From: an uncultured Peptostreptococcaceae bacterium
GTDB lineage: Bacteria; Bacillota; Clostridia; Peptostreptococcales; Anaerovoracaceae
Length of the DNA: 33,909 nt
Reading direction: 5' to 3'
Assembly (NCBI GenBank): GCA_949740445.1
Contig: CATJIF010000095.1
Coordinates: forward strand, 1 to 33,909
The stretch's first letter is position 1; each line of letters begins with the position of its first letter. The notes below the pieces were generated by a model. The model worked only from the letters and a program-made list of their open reading frames with translations, was not told where the DNA came from and ran no database searches. Shown here in pieces: positions 23,574 to 32,662 of this stretch. The translations under genes were made by a program, and so were the position numbers.

Positions 23574-24641
23574 TCACAAGATTTCGATCCATCTCTGGCT
23601 TATCTTTTCTAAAGGATATTTTTCACAAATCTTAGTTGCTTCTTTTGAAATATATGTGGCAAAACTTTTTTCTTCAATTACACGTTTCATCGCCTCATAC
23701 AAGGCCGTCGTATTCTTGATTGGAACAAGAATCCCGTTCACTCCATCTTTTATCACCATTCTTGCTCCACCTATCGGGCAATCAGTGACAATAGTCGGGA
23801 TTCCCATTCCCAGAGCTTCCAACATCGAGTTAGATATGCCTTCATAATCTGAAGATGATACATACATTGCAGCATCTACCATTTTTGAATGAATATTATT
23901 ACAAAAACCAGGGAATATTATAAAATTTTCTAAATTTAATCTTTTTACATATTTTTCAAGTTTGTTTTTTTCGTTACCTTGTCCATAAATCTCCAATCTA
24001 TAGTCGGGATATTCATCGTGCAATATTGAAAACGCATCAATCATCATGGGTAAATTCTTTTGAGGATGCAACCTGCAGGCTGCAACAATTACTTTTCGTC
24101 GCTCGCCTTTATAAGGTTTTGGTAAATTACTATTGATAGGATTTGGTATAGTAACTCCTTTTCTTTGCACCTTTTCTGGAAACATTTTCATAGCATCCTC
24201 TGTTTGAAATACGCAAACATCAGCACGGCAAAATGCCCAATCCCGCAATTTTTGTTGCAATTTTCCAGAAGGGCATTCTTTAGGATTGTTACGCTCAGAA
24301 ACAACGATTTTATTTTTAACAAAAAAGGAAGACACTCCACATACAAAAATGGAAGACACGATAAATGAAAGAACAGTTGCATCAGGTCTTTGCTTTAGAA
24401 TACTAATTGACTTTGCTATTTGCTGAATGTACCTAATTGGCTTTATTTTACTTGTAGTGCGGATATTCAGTATTTCGATTTCTTTTGGTAATTTATAACT
24501 TACACCATAATTTTCCGCACCAGTTTGAATGATCGATACTTTATGCCCCTGTTTAATCCATTCACTGGATAATTCACTCAAAACGCGCTCTGCACCGTCA
24601 TTTCCTATCGAGATTGTAAGTATAATGATTTCTTTCCCCAT
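23574..24641 (-). CDS. Glycosyltransferase family 4 protein
   Basis: A 355-residue GT-B fold enzyme. The N-terminus (IIILTISIGNDGAERVLSELSSEWIKQGHKV) is the acceptor-domain start with the G-A-E-R loop. The C-terminal donor domain has VAACRLHPQKNLPMMIDAF, LEIYGQGNEKNKLEKYVK, the E-x7-E-type motif SDYEGISNSMLEALGMGIPTIVTDCPIGG and the terminal helix. It is the only clear glycosyltransferase in the window apart from the initiating enzyme, so others must lie beyond the right edge or be disguised among the ATP-grasp/LicD genes. A G-rich GGGGGAG site at the end of the preceding gene lies about 12 bases before the ATG. Confidence 0.92.
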   Translation of the reverse strand: MGKEIIILTISIGNDGAERVLSELSSEWIKQGHKVSIIQTGAENYGVSYKLPKEIEILNIRTTSKIKPIRYIQQIAKSISILKQRPDATVLSFIVSSIFVCGVSSFFVKNKIVVSERNNPKECPSGKLQQKLRDWAFCRADVCVFQTEDAMKMFPEKVQRKGVTIPNPINSNLPKPYKGERRKVIVAACRLHPQKNLPMMIDAFSILHDEYPDYRLEIYGQGNEKNKLEKYVKRLNLENFIIFPGFCNNIHSKMVDAAMYVSSSDYEGISNSMLEALGMGIPTIVTDCPIGGARMVIKDGVNGILVPIKNTTALYEAMKRVIEEKSFATYISKEATKICEKYPLEKISQRWIEIL

Positions 24642-24648
24642 TATTTTC

Positions 24649-25656
24649 TTACTCTCCCCCTAAATATTCGATTAACCTTTTATATGCTTCAACCATTCCT
24701 ATCTCAGCAGTCCACCCAAGGTTTCTTAACTTTCCAGAATCCAAGTACATAGTCACATCTGGCGCGTATCCCATATTACCTTTTTTCTCGGTCTGAACCC
24801 CTATTGTTCCATCGGCAACATCATTACTCACCAGTTCTGCTATCTTTCGAACACTCTTTGTTTCTTTGTCATTACAGATGTTATAAGCTTGCCCTCTTTC
24901 TCCCTTAATAAGAGTTGTTAGGATACCAGTTAGCGCATCAGTTAGATAAACAAAATTCGAAATGCTTTTTCCCTCTGTATGAAGAACAATATCTGTTTTT
25001 TCAACAACTGATCTGGCAAATTGCATTGGCATGCGATTGTCAGTGAGTGGCACACCCGCACCAAAAGTCTGGGCAAGTCGAGCAATTTTCACATTTACAT
25101 CATATTCAGCGGCATATGACGCACACAGGCATTCACAAAGGCGTTTAGATTCAGAATAAGAAGAGCGAACGTTCAAATGATCAATAATACCAATCTTATC
25201 TTCTGTCATTCTCTGCCCAGGTTCGTATGGAATTCCATACTGTTCCATAGATGAAAGATATACCATTGAAGCATCATTACTCTTAGCAATCTCAAGTACC
25301 TTGATTATACTTTCAATCGAAGATTTGATTGTTTCTACTGGATGCTCAATAAAAAATTTGGAGTTTGTTGGTGAGGCAGTGTGGATAATATAGTCGCATT
25401 TGACATGACAATCAGACACGAATTCTACATCATTATACTGTTCACCATAAATAGCTCTTGCTTTTTCAGTATTGCGGATTTGTCCAATAATCTTAATTCC
25501 ACATGAATATTTTGCATTGGCAGCAAGGATCGTTCTTATAAGCATAGACCCAATAAGACCGGTTGCTCCAGTAATCAATACAGCCGAATCTTTCAAATCG
25601 AGGAATAGTTCCTTGTTTTTAAGTATCTCCTGAATATCCGCTTGTGCCCTATCCAT
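24649..25656 (-). CDS. NAD-dependent epimerase/dehydratase-family (extended SDR) protein paired with a cytidylyltransferase
   Basis: A 335-residue Rossmann protein: VLITGATGLIGSMLI (27-40), CDYIIHTASPTNSKFFIEHP, YLSSMEQYG, and the catalytic Tyr/Lys in SSYSESKRLCECLC, followed by ARLAQTFGAGVP. It resembles UDP-glucuronate decarboxylase-type SDRs, but its position ten bases downstream of an IspD/TarI-type cytidylyltransferase suggests it acts on a CDP-linked or phosphorylated sugar or alditol. That is inference from context. The start is the ATG at 25656 with AAGGAG 6 bases upstream; the in-frame TTG at 25677 overlaps the preceding gene. Composition here is less A/T-rich than genes 17.7-24.6 kb. 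Confidence 0.82.
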   Translation of the reverse strand: MDRAQADIQEILKNKELFLDLKDSAVLITGATGLIGSMLIRTILAANAKYSCGIKIIGQIRNTEKARAIYGEQYNDVEFVSDCHVKCDYIIHTASPTNSKFFIEHPVETIKSSIESIIKVLEIAKSNDASMVYLSSMEQYGIPYEPGQRMTEDKIGIIDHLNVRSSYSESKRLCECLCASYAAEYDVNVKIARLAQTFGAGVPLTDNRMPMQFARSVVEKTDIVLHTEGKSISNFVYLTDALTGILTTLIKGERGQAYNICNDKETKSVRKIAELVSNDVADGTIGVQTEKKGNMGYAPDVTMYLDSGKLRNLGWTAEIGMVEAYKRLIEYLGGE

Positions 25657-25666
25657 GATTTTCTCC

Positions 25667-26386
25667 TTAAATTCCAAATATTTGTGAGTTCTCGCGTGCG
25701 TCTACCAAGGCTCGAAATGTGTAGAAATCATTAGGTGTGGTAATTTTGATATTCTCCGGAGACCCTTCCACAGGAAAGAGTGGTTGCCCAAAGTGCTGCA
25801 TCATGCTGGCAGAATCGATGAAGGTAAGCCTATACTTTTCAGCCTTTCTATGTACTTCAAGAATGTCCTTTAGGTAGAAACTCTGAGGCGCACGGGCCAT
25901 CTCAACTCTTGATCGCTCAATAATTTGTCCAATTTCTCCGGTCTCAGTTTTTACTGTGATAGTTTCAATGGCTGGAGTTACTGTAATTGCTGTTCCGTGT
26001 GCTTTAACGCAGTTGATGTTTTTACTAATCGTTTCTTCATCAATCAAAGGACGCACACCGTCATGGATGAGTACTATCGAATCAGAACCGAAAAGCGCTC
26101 GTGCCTTCAGCAGTCCATTTCTCTGGGATTCAAGTGCTGTATCTCCTCCAGCCACTACCGCCTTAACCTTGTTCAATCGAAATTTTTCGATTAAATCTTT
26201 ACAATAGCTAATCCAAGGCTTAAGGATAACAAGCACAATGCCATCAATTTCCGGATGCTTATTAAACTCTTCAAGCGTATAAACCAGAATTGGCTTACCA
26301 TGGAGCTCCAAAAATTGTTTGGGTTTTGATTTTGTATTCATTCGTTTGCCAGTTCCGCCAGCAAAAACGATTGCTATGTTGTACAT
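25667..26386 (-). CDS. IspD/TarI-family cytidylyltransferase
   Basis: A 239-residue CTP-using nucleotidyltransferase with VFAGGTGKRM (CTP-binding loop, about 8-17), KPKQFLELHGKPILVYTLE, GGDTALESQRNGL, IHDGVRPLID and a C-terminal ITTPNDFYTF. The PKQFLELHGKPI block and the lack of other isoprenoid genes favour a TarI-type enzyme, making CDP-ribitol or a related CDP-alditol, over IspD of the MEP pathway. An IspD role cannot be excluded. AAGGAAGAG precedes the ATG at 26386 by about 6 bases. The SDR (downstream) and LicD (upstream) genes on either side form a plausible three-gene pathway. Confidence 0.85.
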   Translation of the reverse strand: MYNIAIVFAGGTGKRMNTKSKPKQFLELHGKPILVYTLEEFNKHPEIDGIVLVILKPWISYCKDLIEKFRLNKVKAVVAGGDTALESQRNGLLKARALFGSDSIVLIHDGVRPLIDEETISKNINCVKAHGTAITVTPAIETITVKTETGEIGQIIERSRVEMARAPQSFYLKDILEVHRKAEKYRLTFIDSASMMQHFGQPLFPVEGSPENIKITTPNDFYTFRALVDARENSQIFGI

Positions 26387-26400
26387 AATCGTCTCTTCCT

Positions 26401-27315
26401 TTATTGATTTAATTCCCTATTCTTATCAGGAAAGTAATAGATCCCCTTATAGTCCGTATACGGATGATCCATATCTACAAAGATTAGATCATGCTTTGCA
26501 ATACGTTCAGGAACTGGTGGACGCTGCATATAATTGCCAAAAATTAATGTTAAATATTCATGATATCCGGCTGGAAGAGGCATTTTATACCCTTCAAAAT
26601 CAAACCACACAACGGATTCAAACCATTCTTTTGGGAAATTATAAAAAGCAGTTCTTCCCCATAACTCTTTTACGTACTTGCAGCTATCCCAAAGCTCAGC
26701 ATACTTTCTAATTTTTTTATCAGCCCATATCCAAATATTGTCTTTCATTCTTTTTGAGGGAACTAAAACAAAAAAAACTTTTGTTAATACTCTTATAGCC
26801 TTTCCTCTATTGTTTGGTAGCCGCTGAAAGTTGAATAGATTGTATATATAGCTGTAAAGGATTTGTTTGTATTGGAGCAGTTTATTGTCAGGAGTCGGAA
26901 CTATTGGTCCAAACTCTAATGATATCCCATGACATAAATCAGAATACTGATTGTAAGAACAAATAAAGGTTGTATTTGGATCTCTTAAAGACGCAGAACT
27001 ATGATGATAATTTACATTTCGGTCAGTCTTACAAAGCACGAATCGTTCTTTGTCCCCATATTTATTCCACAGTTCAAAAAACCTAAGATAGTCTGGTTCA
27101 GGCATCAAACAATCCACATCATCATCCCATGGAACAAATCCATGTTCTCTCACTGCACCTATAGCGCCTCCTCCAATCAGATAGAACATTAAACTATGCT
27201 TATCACAAAACTCCTTGAAATATAGTAGTATATCCAACATTTTTTCCTGCATCTTTTTAAGCATTTCTGAGGATATCTCATAGGTGGTAAAATACTTATT
27301 TGTATCATTACTCAT
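26401..27315 (-). CDS. LicD-family phosphotransferase
   Basis: A 304-residue protein with the LicD/fukutin-type nucleotidyltransferase core: FCDKHSLMFYLIGGGAIGAVREHGFVPWDDDVDCLM (about 36-71). The WDDDVD aspartates (63-68) bind the metal. Bacterial LicD proteins transfer phosphocholine, and related fukutin proteins transfer ribitol 5-phosphate from CDP-ribitol. Beside a TarI-like cytidylyltransferase the donor is more likely a CDP-alditol than CDP-choline, since no licA/licC choline genes are seen. The start chosen is the ATG at 27315 (GGGAG about 11 bases upstream), because the in-frame extension to 27372 overlaps the preceding gene. Confidence 0.88.
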   Translation of the reverse strand: MSNDTNKYFTTYEISSEMLKKMQEKMLDILLYFKEFCDKHSLMFYLIGGGAIGAVREHGFVPWDDDVDCLMPEPDYLRFFELWNKYGDKERFVLCKTDRNVNYHHSSASLRDPNTTFICSYNQYSDLCHGISLEFGPIVPTPDNKLLQYKQILYSYIYNLFNFQRLPNNRGKAIRVLTKVFFVLVPSKRMKDNIWIWADKKIRKYAELWDSCKYVKELWGRTAFYNFPKEWFESVVWFDFEGYKMPLPAGYHEYLTLIFGNYMQRPPVPERIAKHDLIFVDMDHPYTDYKGIYYFPDKNRELNQ

Positions 27316-27334
27316 AATCTTATATTCTCCCGTT

Positions 27335-28369
27335 TTAGCCTCTATACTTCGGGAAGTAATCTGGGTTTTCAATTTCTTTTCTCATATCCGTCAACTCATT
27401 ATATTTTCTACCATCGTATATCTTCTTTCCTATGTAAAAACGATTTAAATCACCTTTATAGAAAGCTCTCTTAAACCTAAACAGACTGCCTTCTCCAGAT
27501 CCCACTCCGCCGCCAAGATAGAATGTCTTATACCCATTGGCACAGCCCCAAAGGGCCGCATTGTACAGGAGTAGATTTCCCGGAGACAGAGAGCCGAACT
27601 CTCGCTGTGAACCAGACAAATGATAGTTCATGTGTCCATTCGCATAAACCATGATACTTGCTGCTATCACTTGTTTATTTTTTTCGGCCCAAAACACCTG
27701 CGAATTATGTGGAAGATCTTCTAATAAAGAGATGTAGAAATTTGGTTTGAAGTAGTAGTAGTCCTCGGCATCATCCTTATCCATTGTTTTATTGTAAATT
27801 TCACGAAACCTTTCAAATATCTCCGGAAAGCGTCCATTATACACCTTTACTTCATTCTTAATAGCTTTGCGGATCATATTTCTGTTTTTACTCGTGATAT
27901 TATCCCAGATATTCTCAGGAGAACTGAGATCCATGTGAACAACTTCACCAAGCTGTATAACTTTGTAGAATGCTGAACAGCCCTCATGGTTCTTAATCAA
28001 CGGATGGAAACGAACAAATTCGCTTACAATTCCGTTTTCCTTAATCCAATTTTCATACGCCGTAAAGAGTTCTTGTGTTTGTTCACCCTCTATAATCCAA
28101 CCACCATAACCGTAAGGAGTTGCAAAGTCAAAGTACTGGCCTTCTGGAATCTTATCAATGAATCGTCTATCTTTAGCCACATCCCGTTTCATGACAACAT
28201 TGATACCACGAATTTTTTCCCCTTCATATCTGAAGAGAAGCGGTTGGCCGTCCCCATGAATCTGGAATGCTTTAACATAACCACTTAACCAATAAACATC
28301 ATAATTATGAAAGGAGCGAACAATGCTATCCCAGTGTTCCTTTTTTTCTATTGTATATACATCCAGCAT
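27335..28369 (-). CDS. FemAB/GNAT-like acyl- or aminoacyltransferase
   Basis: A 344-residue cytoplasmic protein of the double-GNAT FemAB-like group (Acetyltransf_6-type). Seen are YFDFATPYGYGGWII, FVRFHPL, ITSKNRNMIRKAIKNEVKVY (about 165-184) and the C-terminal acyl-CoA/aminoacyl-type GNAT half with NYHLSGSQREFGSLSPGNLLLYNAALWGCANGYKTFYLGGGVGSGEGSLFRFKRAF. FemABX enzymes move amino acids from aminoacyl-tRNA to peptidoglycan; relatives in capsule clusters acylate sugars. In this locus it adds another possible amide-forming step. AGGATGG about 6 bases upstream supports the ATG at 28369. Confidence 0.82.
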   Translation of the reverse strand: MLDVYTIEKKEHWDSIVRSFHNYDVYWLSGYVKAFQIHGDGQPLLFRYEGEKIRGINVVMKRDVAKDRRFIDKIPEGQYFDFATPYGYGGWIIEGEQTQELFTAYENWIKENGIVSEFVRFHPLIKNHEGCSAFYKVIQLGEVVHMDLSSPENIWDNITSKNRNMIRKAIKNEVKVYNGRFPEIFERFREIYNKTMDKDDAEDYYYFKPNFYISLLEDLPHNSQVFWAEKNKQVIAASIMVYANGHMNYHLSGSQREFGSLSPGNLLLYNAALWGCANGYKTFYLGGGVGSGEGSLFRFKRAFYKGDLNRFYIGKKIYDGRKYNELTDMRKEIENPDYFPKYRG

Positions 28370-28395
28370 TCTAAACCATCCTATTTACTAAATTG

Positions 28396-29568
28396 CTAAA
28401 GAATTCCTCTTTGAGATAGCACCCTTGCTATCTCTTCAGGAATCGACTCGCCTGCCTTGAACAAGAAATAATTTGTATCAAATGCTTGATTATTGACTAT
28501 CTCATGTAAATCTTTAGTCCTTTCATTCTTCTTATAAAGCCAGTCATACTGCTCACACTTCTCAAAGAGTGGCTCAAATTCTTTTGTTTGATCCGCAACA
28601 AATATCACTCCACAATGATTCTTTTTCAGGTTTTTTCGATCCGGAAACTCGAATGAATCCATCGCAATATTTATTGCTCCCTGAATATAAGGATAACCAG
28701 TACTCAATTCAGTTAAAGGATATGCTATGTGGTCGCCACCAGATCTTGCATTTAGTTCAATCAAATAGACTTCGCCATCAACAATCTTGATTTCGGTATG
28801 GGTGGTCGTGTTATCAACCCCAACTTTCCTTAGTAATTCGGGGATAATCCTGTTAACTTTATCCCTTATCTTATCTGATAAATTAGCCGGCTGAAGATGG
28901 CCTAATTCAACGCAATGAGGAGGGCCTGAAGTAATTTTCTCAGTAACCTGAATTACCATGTGCTTACCATGATTGGATAGGCTTTCTACCGAATACTCTT
29001 TCCCTCCATCAATAAAACTTTCAATTATAATACTCCTCTTTGTTGCCGGCATTGCCTGAATCGAGTATTCAAGAGCCTCTTTGAGCTCTTTATCGTTCTC
29101 AGCTACAGAAACCCCTACTTTTCCTCCCATTGATGTAGGCTTCACAACAACAGGATAAAACAGGTTCGCTGGAACTGAGTCCCCAACAGTCCACACTATA
29201 AAGTTGGGCTGAAATAATTCTTTCACGCCTTTTGCTTTTTCCCGAACAAAAGCTTTGTCCGTAATAATTTTTGACAATTCTACAGGCATGCCAGGAAACC
29301 CAAGCGCATCGGAAACAATTGCAGCAATACTTACGGTCAGCTCAGTTGTAGGAAGAACGCCATTCACTCCGATGTCTTCGCATATTTCAACGATCCGATC
29401 TGTATCAAATACCGAAACATCGTGATGTTGATCTGAAACACTGACAACTCGGTCATGTAAGTTATTGGAAAAGCTATGCGTTTCAACTCCCATCTTTTTT
29501 GCATTTTCAACGAGAATAACAGCCATCTCGCCGGAACCAATGATTGCAATTATTTTTTCCTTACTCAT
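28396..29568 (-). CDS. ATP-grasp ligase, L-amino-acid-ligase-like
   Basis: A 390-residue protein with an N-terminal Rossmann-like domain (KIIAIIGSGEMAVILVENAKK) and an ATP-grasp core: YPVVVKPTSMGGKVGVSVAEN (ATP lysine and loop), IIIESFIDGGKEYSVESLS, CVELGHLQPANLSDKIRDKV and THTEIKIVDGEVYLIELNARSGGDHIAYPL with the metal-binding Glu/Asn. The HLQPAxLS and HTEIK...E-x-NxRxGGD blocks are those of carnosine synthase and BacD-type amino-acid ligases. Joining an amino acid to an amine is therefore the most likely chemistry (inference). The start is the ATG at 29568 with AAGGAGG 7 bases upstream; the in-frame ATG at 29619 overlaps the preceding gene. Confidence 0.88.
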   Translation of the reverse strand: MSKEKIIAIIGSGEMAVILVENAKKMGVETHSFSNNLHDRVVSVSDQHHDVSVFDTDRIVEICEDIGVNGVLPTTELTVSIAAIVSDALGFPGMPVELSKIITDKAFVREKAKGVKELFQPNFIVWTVGDSVPANLFYPVVVKPTSMGGKVGVSVAENDKELKEALEYSIQAMPATKRSIIIESFIDGGKEYSVESLSNHGKHMVIQVTEKITSGPPHCVELGHLQPANLSDKIRDKVNRIIPELLRKVGVDNTTTHTEIKIVDGEVYLIELNARSGGDHIAYPLTELSTGYPYIQGAINIAMDSFEFPDRKNLKKNHCGVIFVADQTKEFEPLFEKCEQYDWLYKKNERTKDLHEIVNNQAFDTNYFLFKAGESIPEEIARVLSQRGIL

Positions 29569-29593
29569 AGCATGGCCTCCTTCAACGCAATGT

Positions 29594-30883
29594 TTACAAT
29601 CTCCAATCTTGCAATACATCTACATTCTCTACTCCGAAGACAGGAATGCCCTTTCTCTTGGCAACTTTATTTCGTTCAAAGAATGAGTTATCTATGAATA
29701 TCGACTCGCTTTCAGTAATAACCGAATATTTCTCATCTGAGAAAGTTAAACAAATAATATCATCAAATAAATCTTTCGATATGCCGTGGAGAACCATATC
29801 AGCTTCAAGTGTATTATCATGATCCTCATTGTGCCTGCTGATCATCACAATCCTCTTACCACAATTCTTACATTGGTAAAGAAAGCGAATTATTGATAAG
29901 CATGCCTTGCCTTTAACTACTATAGTGCCATCATAATCAATATAAACAGTATTGAATGATAAGTCCGTCCTATATCTTGCGAAAAGAGTTCTATCTATTA
30001 TTACAGAATAAGAATTGTCAACCGCATCAATATCCTTTCCTAAAGCTGTATAAACACTTAGTAGCGGTAAATTGTAGCCTCTTGCTCTTGTTTGGCACAT
30101 AGTACCAGCACATCTCATTGAAATCTCAAGTAACTTAGAGACTCCAGATGCGTCTTTCTTTATCTGAAAGTACCACAAACCAGAAAGTTTGAGCCTATCA
30201 TTAATGGTCTGCGCAATTCCTAAGATTTCTTTATCTGGAAAAACTGTTCTTCCATATACACTCATCCCAGAAAATACTTTTTCTCTTTTTCTTGGCAGCA
30301 CTTTTATAAGACTGTTATGCCGATCTGAAATACAATCTACAGTCATTTCCTCACCTGGAAGGTATTCAAGCACTACATAATCTTTTAGTTGGCTTATATC
30401 TGCTTCACTTGGGGATTTGATAATCTTTGCTCCTATTGCACCTTCCCCTTCTGCTGGTTTTATGAAGCATGGATACTGAATATCTTCTTGACTGTAAACT
30501 CTGGGGCAAAAGTTGCAATCTTTGAACAGTTCATATGTTTTCCTCTTATCATTACATATTAAAGCGGAATGATAATCAGAATTAACAATTCTTGCTGAGA
30601 ATTTATCTTTATTTTTTGCAAAAAATACAACGCATGAGTCATTAGTTGGAAAAACTATGTCGATTCCATATTCATCAAGAAACGCTTGGAATCTTTCCTC
30701 AAAATCAGGATCATCAATTTGCGGAAAAGCAAAGGTATAATTTACAAAATTGAACTCGTTATGTCCTCGAATAGATGCAATTCCAAATACTTCAACACCC
30801 TCACAGTTTGATAAAGCATTATTTATTTCAACCGCGCTTTCATTCTGCGCAGGATACACACACACTCTTATCATCGCAGTCAT
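29594..30883 (-). CDS. ATP-grasp / HAD-domain fusion protein
   Basis: A 429-residue two-domain protein. Residues about 1-300 are an ATP-grasp carboligase: a pre-ATP domain, DIVFPTNDSCVVFFAKN, PCFIKPAEGEGAIGAKII with the ATP lysine, VVLEYLPGEEMTVDCISDR and LLEISMRCAGTMCQTRARGYN. From about residue 312 a HAD domain follows, with motif I YIDYDGTIV (aspartates intact), IVMISRHNED (motif II serine), SDEKYSVI and FIDNSFFERNKVAKRKGIPVFGV (acidic motif). Both halves look complete, so ligase and phosphatase activities may act on one intermediate. AAGGAG is unusually close (3 bases) to the ATG at 30883; ATG 30874 is the alternative. It overlaps neither neighbour. Confidence 0.85.
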   Translation of the reverse strand: MTAMIRVCVYPAQNESAVEINNALSNCEGVEVFGIASIRGHNEFNFVNYTFAFPQIDDPDFEERFQAFLDEYGIDIVFPTNDSCVVFFAKNKDKFSARIVNSDYHSALICNDKRKTYELFKDCNFCPRVYSQEDIQYPCFIKPAEGEGAIGAKIIKSPSEADISQLKDYVVLEYLPGEEMTVDCISDRHNSLIKVLPRKREKVFSGMSVYGRTVFPDKEILGIAQTINDRLKLSGLWYFQIKKDASGVSKLLEISMRCAGTMCQTRARGYNLPLLSVYTALGKDIDAVDNSYSVIIDRTLFARYRTDLSFNTVYIDYDGTIVVKGKACLSIIRFLYQCKNCGKRIVMISRHNEDHDNTLEADMVLHGISKDLFDDIICLTFSDEKYSVITESESIFIDNSFFERNKVAKRKGIPVFGVENVDVLQDWRL

Positions 30884-30898
30884 TGTCTCCTTGTATAC

Positions 30899-31966
30899 TT
30901 AGAATTGTTCTATGCATTTTATGATTAGTTCCATTTCATCTGTTCCATATCTCTGATCACAGGGGATGCATAACAACTCCTCGTAAAAACGTTCAGCCTC
31001 TCCGTATGTAGCATCAATATATTTTGGCTTTGGCCATACTATCGGGGCGAATATCTGATTGTCACGAAGCCATCCTTGCAACTCTTTTCTTTTTCCGTGG
31101 CACCTAATTGGATAATACAAGGGCGTAACATGATCGGGAAGACTTGGGAACAAGCTATCTATCTTAGGGCTATTCATGTGATTAAAGAGATACATATAAT
31201 TGCATCTTCTTCTTTCTTTTAAGTAATCGATATCCATACTGGCTTGCACTTCATATGATTTTTTAGCCATACGAAAAACAATGGTTTGTTCCTCTAATAA
31301 TTTTTCGGCATCAGCAAACATCTTTAAGAATTCTTGTTTCTCACCAATTCCTTGAAAGATATAGTCAGCTTTTGCTTTCATTGCTGTGGTCTTTGCAGCG
31401 ATCAATATAGAATCTTCCCTTTCAGGTTTGGACTTAAAATCTCCTTTTACTTTCAATGCAAATCCCCCATCTGGAATACCGTTCCATTTTCTAAAGCTGC
31501 CCACATAATAATCCGCCATTATTCTATCATAAGGACTATATAATGCTTGTGTAATATCCTCTATTATCACAGTTCCATTTTTCTTTTTCTCTTCTATAAA
31601 CAGATTAATCTGTGAACAGGTATTAAAACCAAAATAATTATGAACTAATACTACCGAAGGATTTGCTTCCACAAAGTCCTGAATGAAGCGATTCTCTATT
31701 ATATCCAACTTGTCACCAAGGGAATAGTAAAAGACTTGGTATCCATTTTGAATAAATGGTTCTATTACAGATGCACATGTAAATGAAGGTAACAATGCAC
31801 GTCTGTTTTGACTGTTAATATTAGACAGAACAAGAGCTATCGCACTTCTTCCAGATGAGGTAAATACATCATCTTCATACGTCACATTAAAGAAAGTACT
31901 GTCCAGTTTTGTATGATGATCACAACTCTGTGGGAGCCAGAAGTTACTTCCTATTTCCTTCAGCAT
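30899..31966 (-). CDS. DegT/DnrJ-like PLP-dependent aminotransferase-fold protein
   Basis: A 355-residue protein with the fold-type I PLP signature. FTSSGRSAIALVLSNI is the cofactor phosphate site, RRALLPSFTCASVIEPFIQNGYQVFYY is typical of DegT enzymes, VIIEDITQALYS carries the aspartate that contacts the pyridine nitrogen, and GSFRKWNGIPDGGFAL contains the presumed Schiff-base lysine (RKW). The sequence is divergent from standard sugar aminotransferases such as PglE/ArnB and could act on another carbonyl substrate. The ATG at 31966 overlaps the end of the sugar transferase gene by 7 bases. It is the second aminotransferase-type gene here, with 33372-33909. Confidence 0.8.
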   Translation of the reverse strand: MLKEIGSNFWLPQSCDHHTKLDSTFFNVTYEDDVFTSSGRSAIALVLSNINSQNRRALLPSFTCASVIEPFIQNGYQVFYYSLGDKLDIIENRFIQDFVEANPSVVLVHNYFGFNTCSQINLFIEEKKKNGTVIIEDITQALYSPYDRIMADYYVGSFRKWNGIPDGGFALKVKGDFKSKPEREDSILIAAKTTAMKAKADYIFQGIGEKQEFLKMFADAEKLLEEQTIVFRMAKKSYEVQASMDIDYLKERRRCNYMYLFNHMNSPKIDSLFPSLPDHVTPLYYPIRCHGKRKELQGWLRDNQIFAPIVWPKPKYIDATYGEAERFYEELLCIPCDQRYGTDEMELIIKCIEQF

Positions 31967-32631
31967 TGTTTATTCCTCTCAACATCCAATGGCTTATGGA
32001 GACGTTTTTTTATGCCATTATCAATTACCCAGTTATCTCCATTTTTATCTACCGTTATTGTCGCTATATCTGCAATATCACCACGCTTAATGACCTTTAG
32101 AACAGTTTTCCAAATAATTGATACATCTAAAGTAAAACTGCACTTTTTAACATACTCTAAATCATATTCAAATATCTCTTCCCATGTGATAAAGCTCCGG
32201 CCTTTAATCTGAGCCAATCCAGTTAAACCGGGCCTTACGTCATGTCTGTGGGATTCTTCTTCTGTGTAATATGGCAAATAGGAAACCAAAAGCGGTCTTG
32301 GACCAACAATTGACATCTGGCCCAAAAAGATATTCATCAATTCTGGCAACTCATCAAGGGAAGTAGATCTAAGAAAACGACCATACTTATTCACTCGTTT
32401 TTCATCTGATAGCAGATTCCCTTCTTTATCCTTACTGTTATCCATTGTTCTAAATTTTATTAAATGAAAAACTTTACCTTTCCAACCAAGGCGGCATTGT
32501 GTGAAGAAAGGATTTCCTTTCATAAACAAAGAGCCTAAGATAATAAGGACGAGTAAAATTGGAGAAAGAATAATGAGTGTAGCCGTAGATAATATGAAAT
32601 CTAAAACTCTTTTAATCCATGATCTATACAT
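31960..32631 (-). CDS. PglC-like initiating phosphoglycosyltransferase (bacterial sugar transferase)
   Basis: A 223-residue monotopic membrane enzyme that transfers a sugar phosphate from UDP-sugar to undecaprenyl phosphate and so starts the repeat unit. A re-entrant hydrophobic segment is at about 13-36, followed by QCRLGWKGKVFHLIKFRTM (45-63), STSLDELPELMNIFLGQMSIVGPRPL with the catalytic Asp93-Glu94 dyad, and RHDVRPGLTGLAQIKGR. The small single-domain form with no extra membrane helices matches PglC rather than WbaP. The start chosen is the ATG at 32631 (MYRSWIKRVLDF fits the family); an in-frame ATG at 32646 adds five residues. No strong ribosome binding site distinguishes them. Confidence 0.92.
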   Translation of the reverse strand: MYRSWIKRVLDFILSTATLIILSPILLVLIILGSLFMKGNPFFTQCRLGWKGKVFHLIKFRTMDNSKDKEGNLLSDEKRVNKYGRFLRSTSLDELPELMNIFLGQMSIVGPRPLLVSYLPYYTEEESHRHDVRPGLTGLAQIKGRSFITWEEIFEYDLEYVKKCSFTLDVSIIWKTVLKVIKRGDIADIATITVDKNGDNWVIDNGIKKRLHKPLDVERNKQC

Positions 32632-32662
32632 AGTCACCATACACATTTTCAGAAAGTCACAT

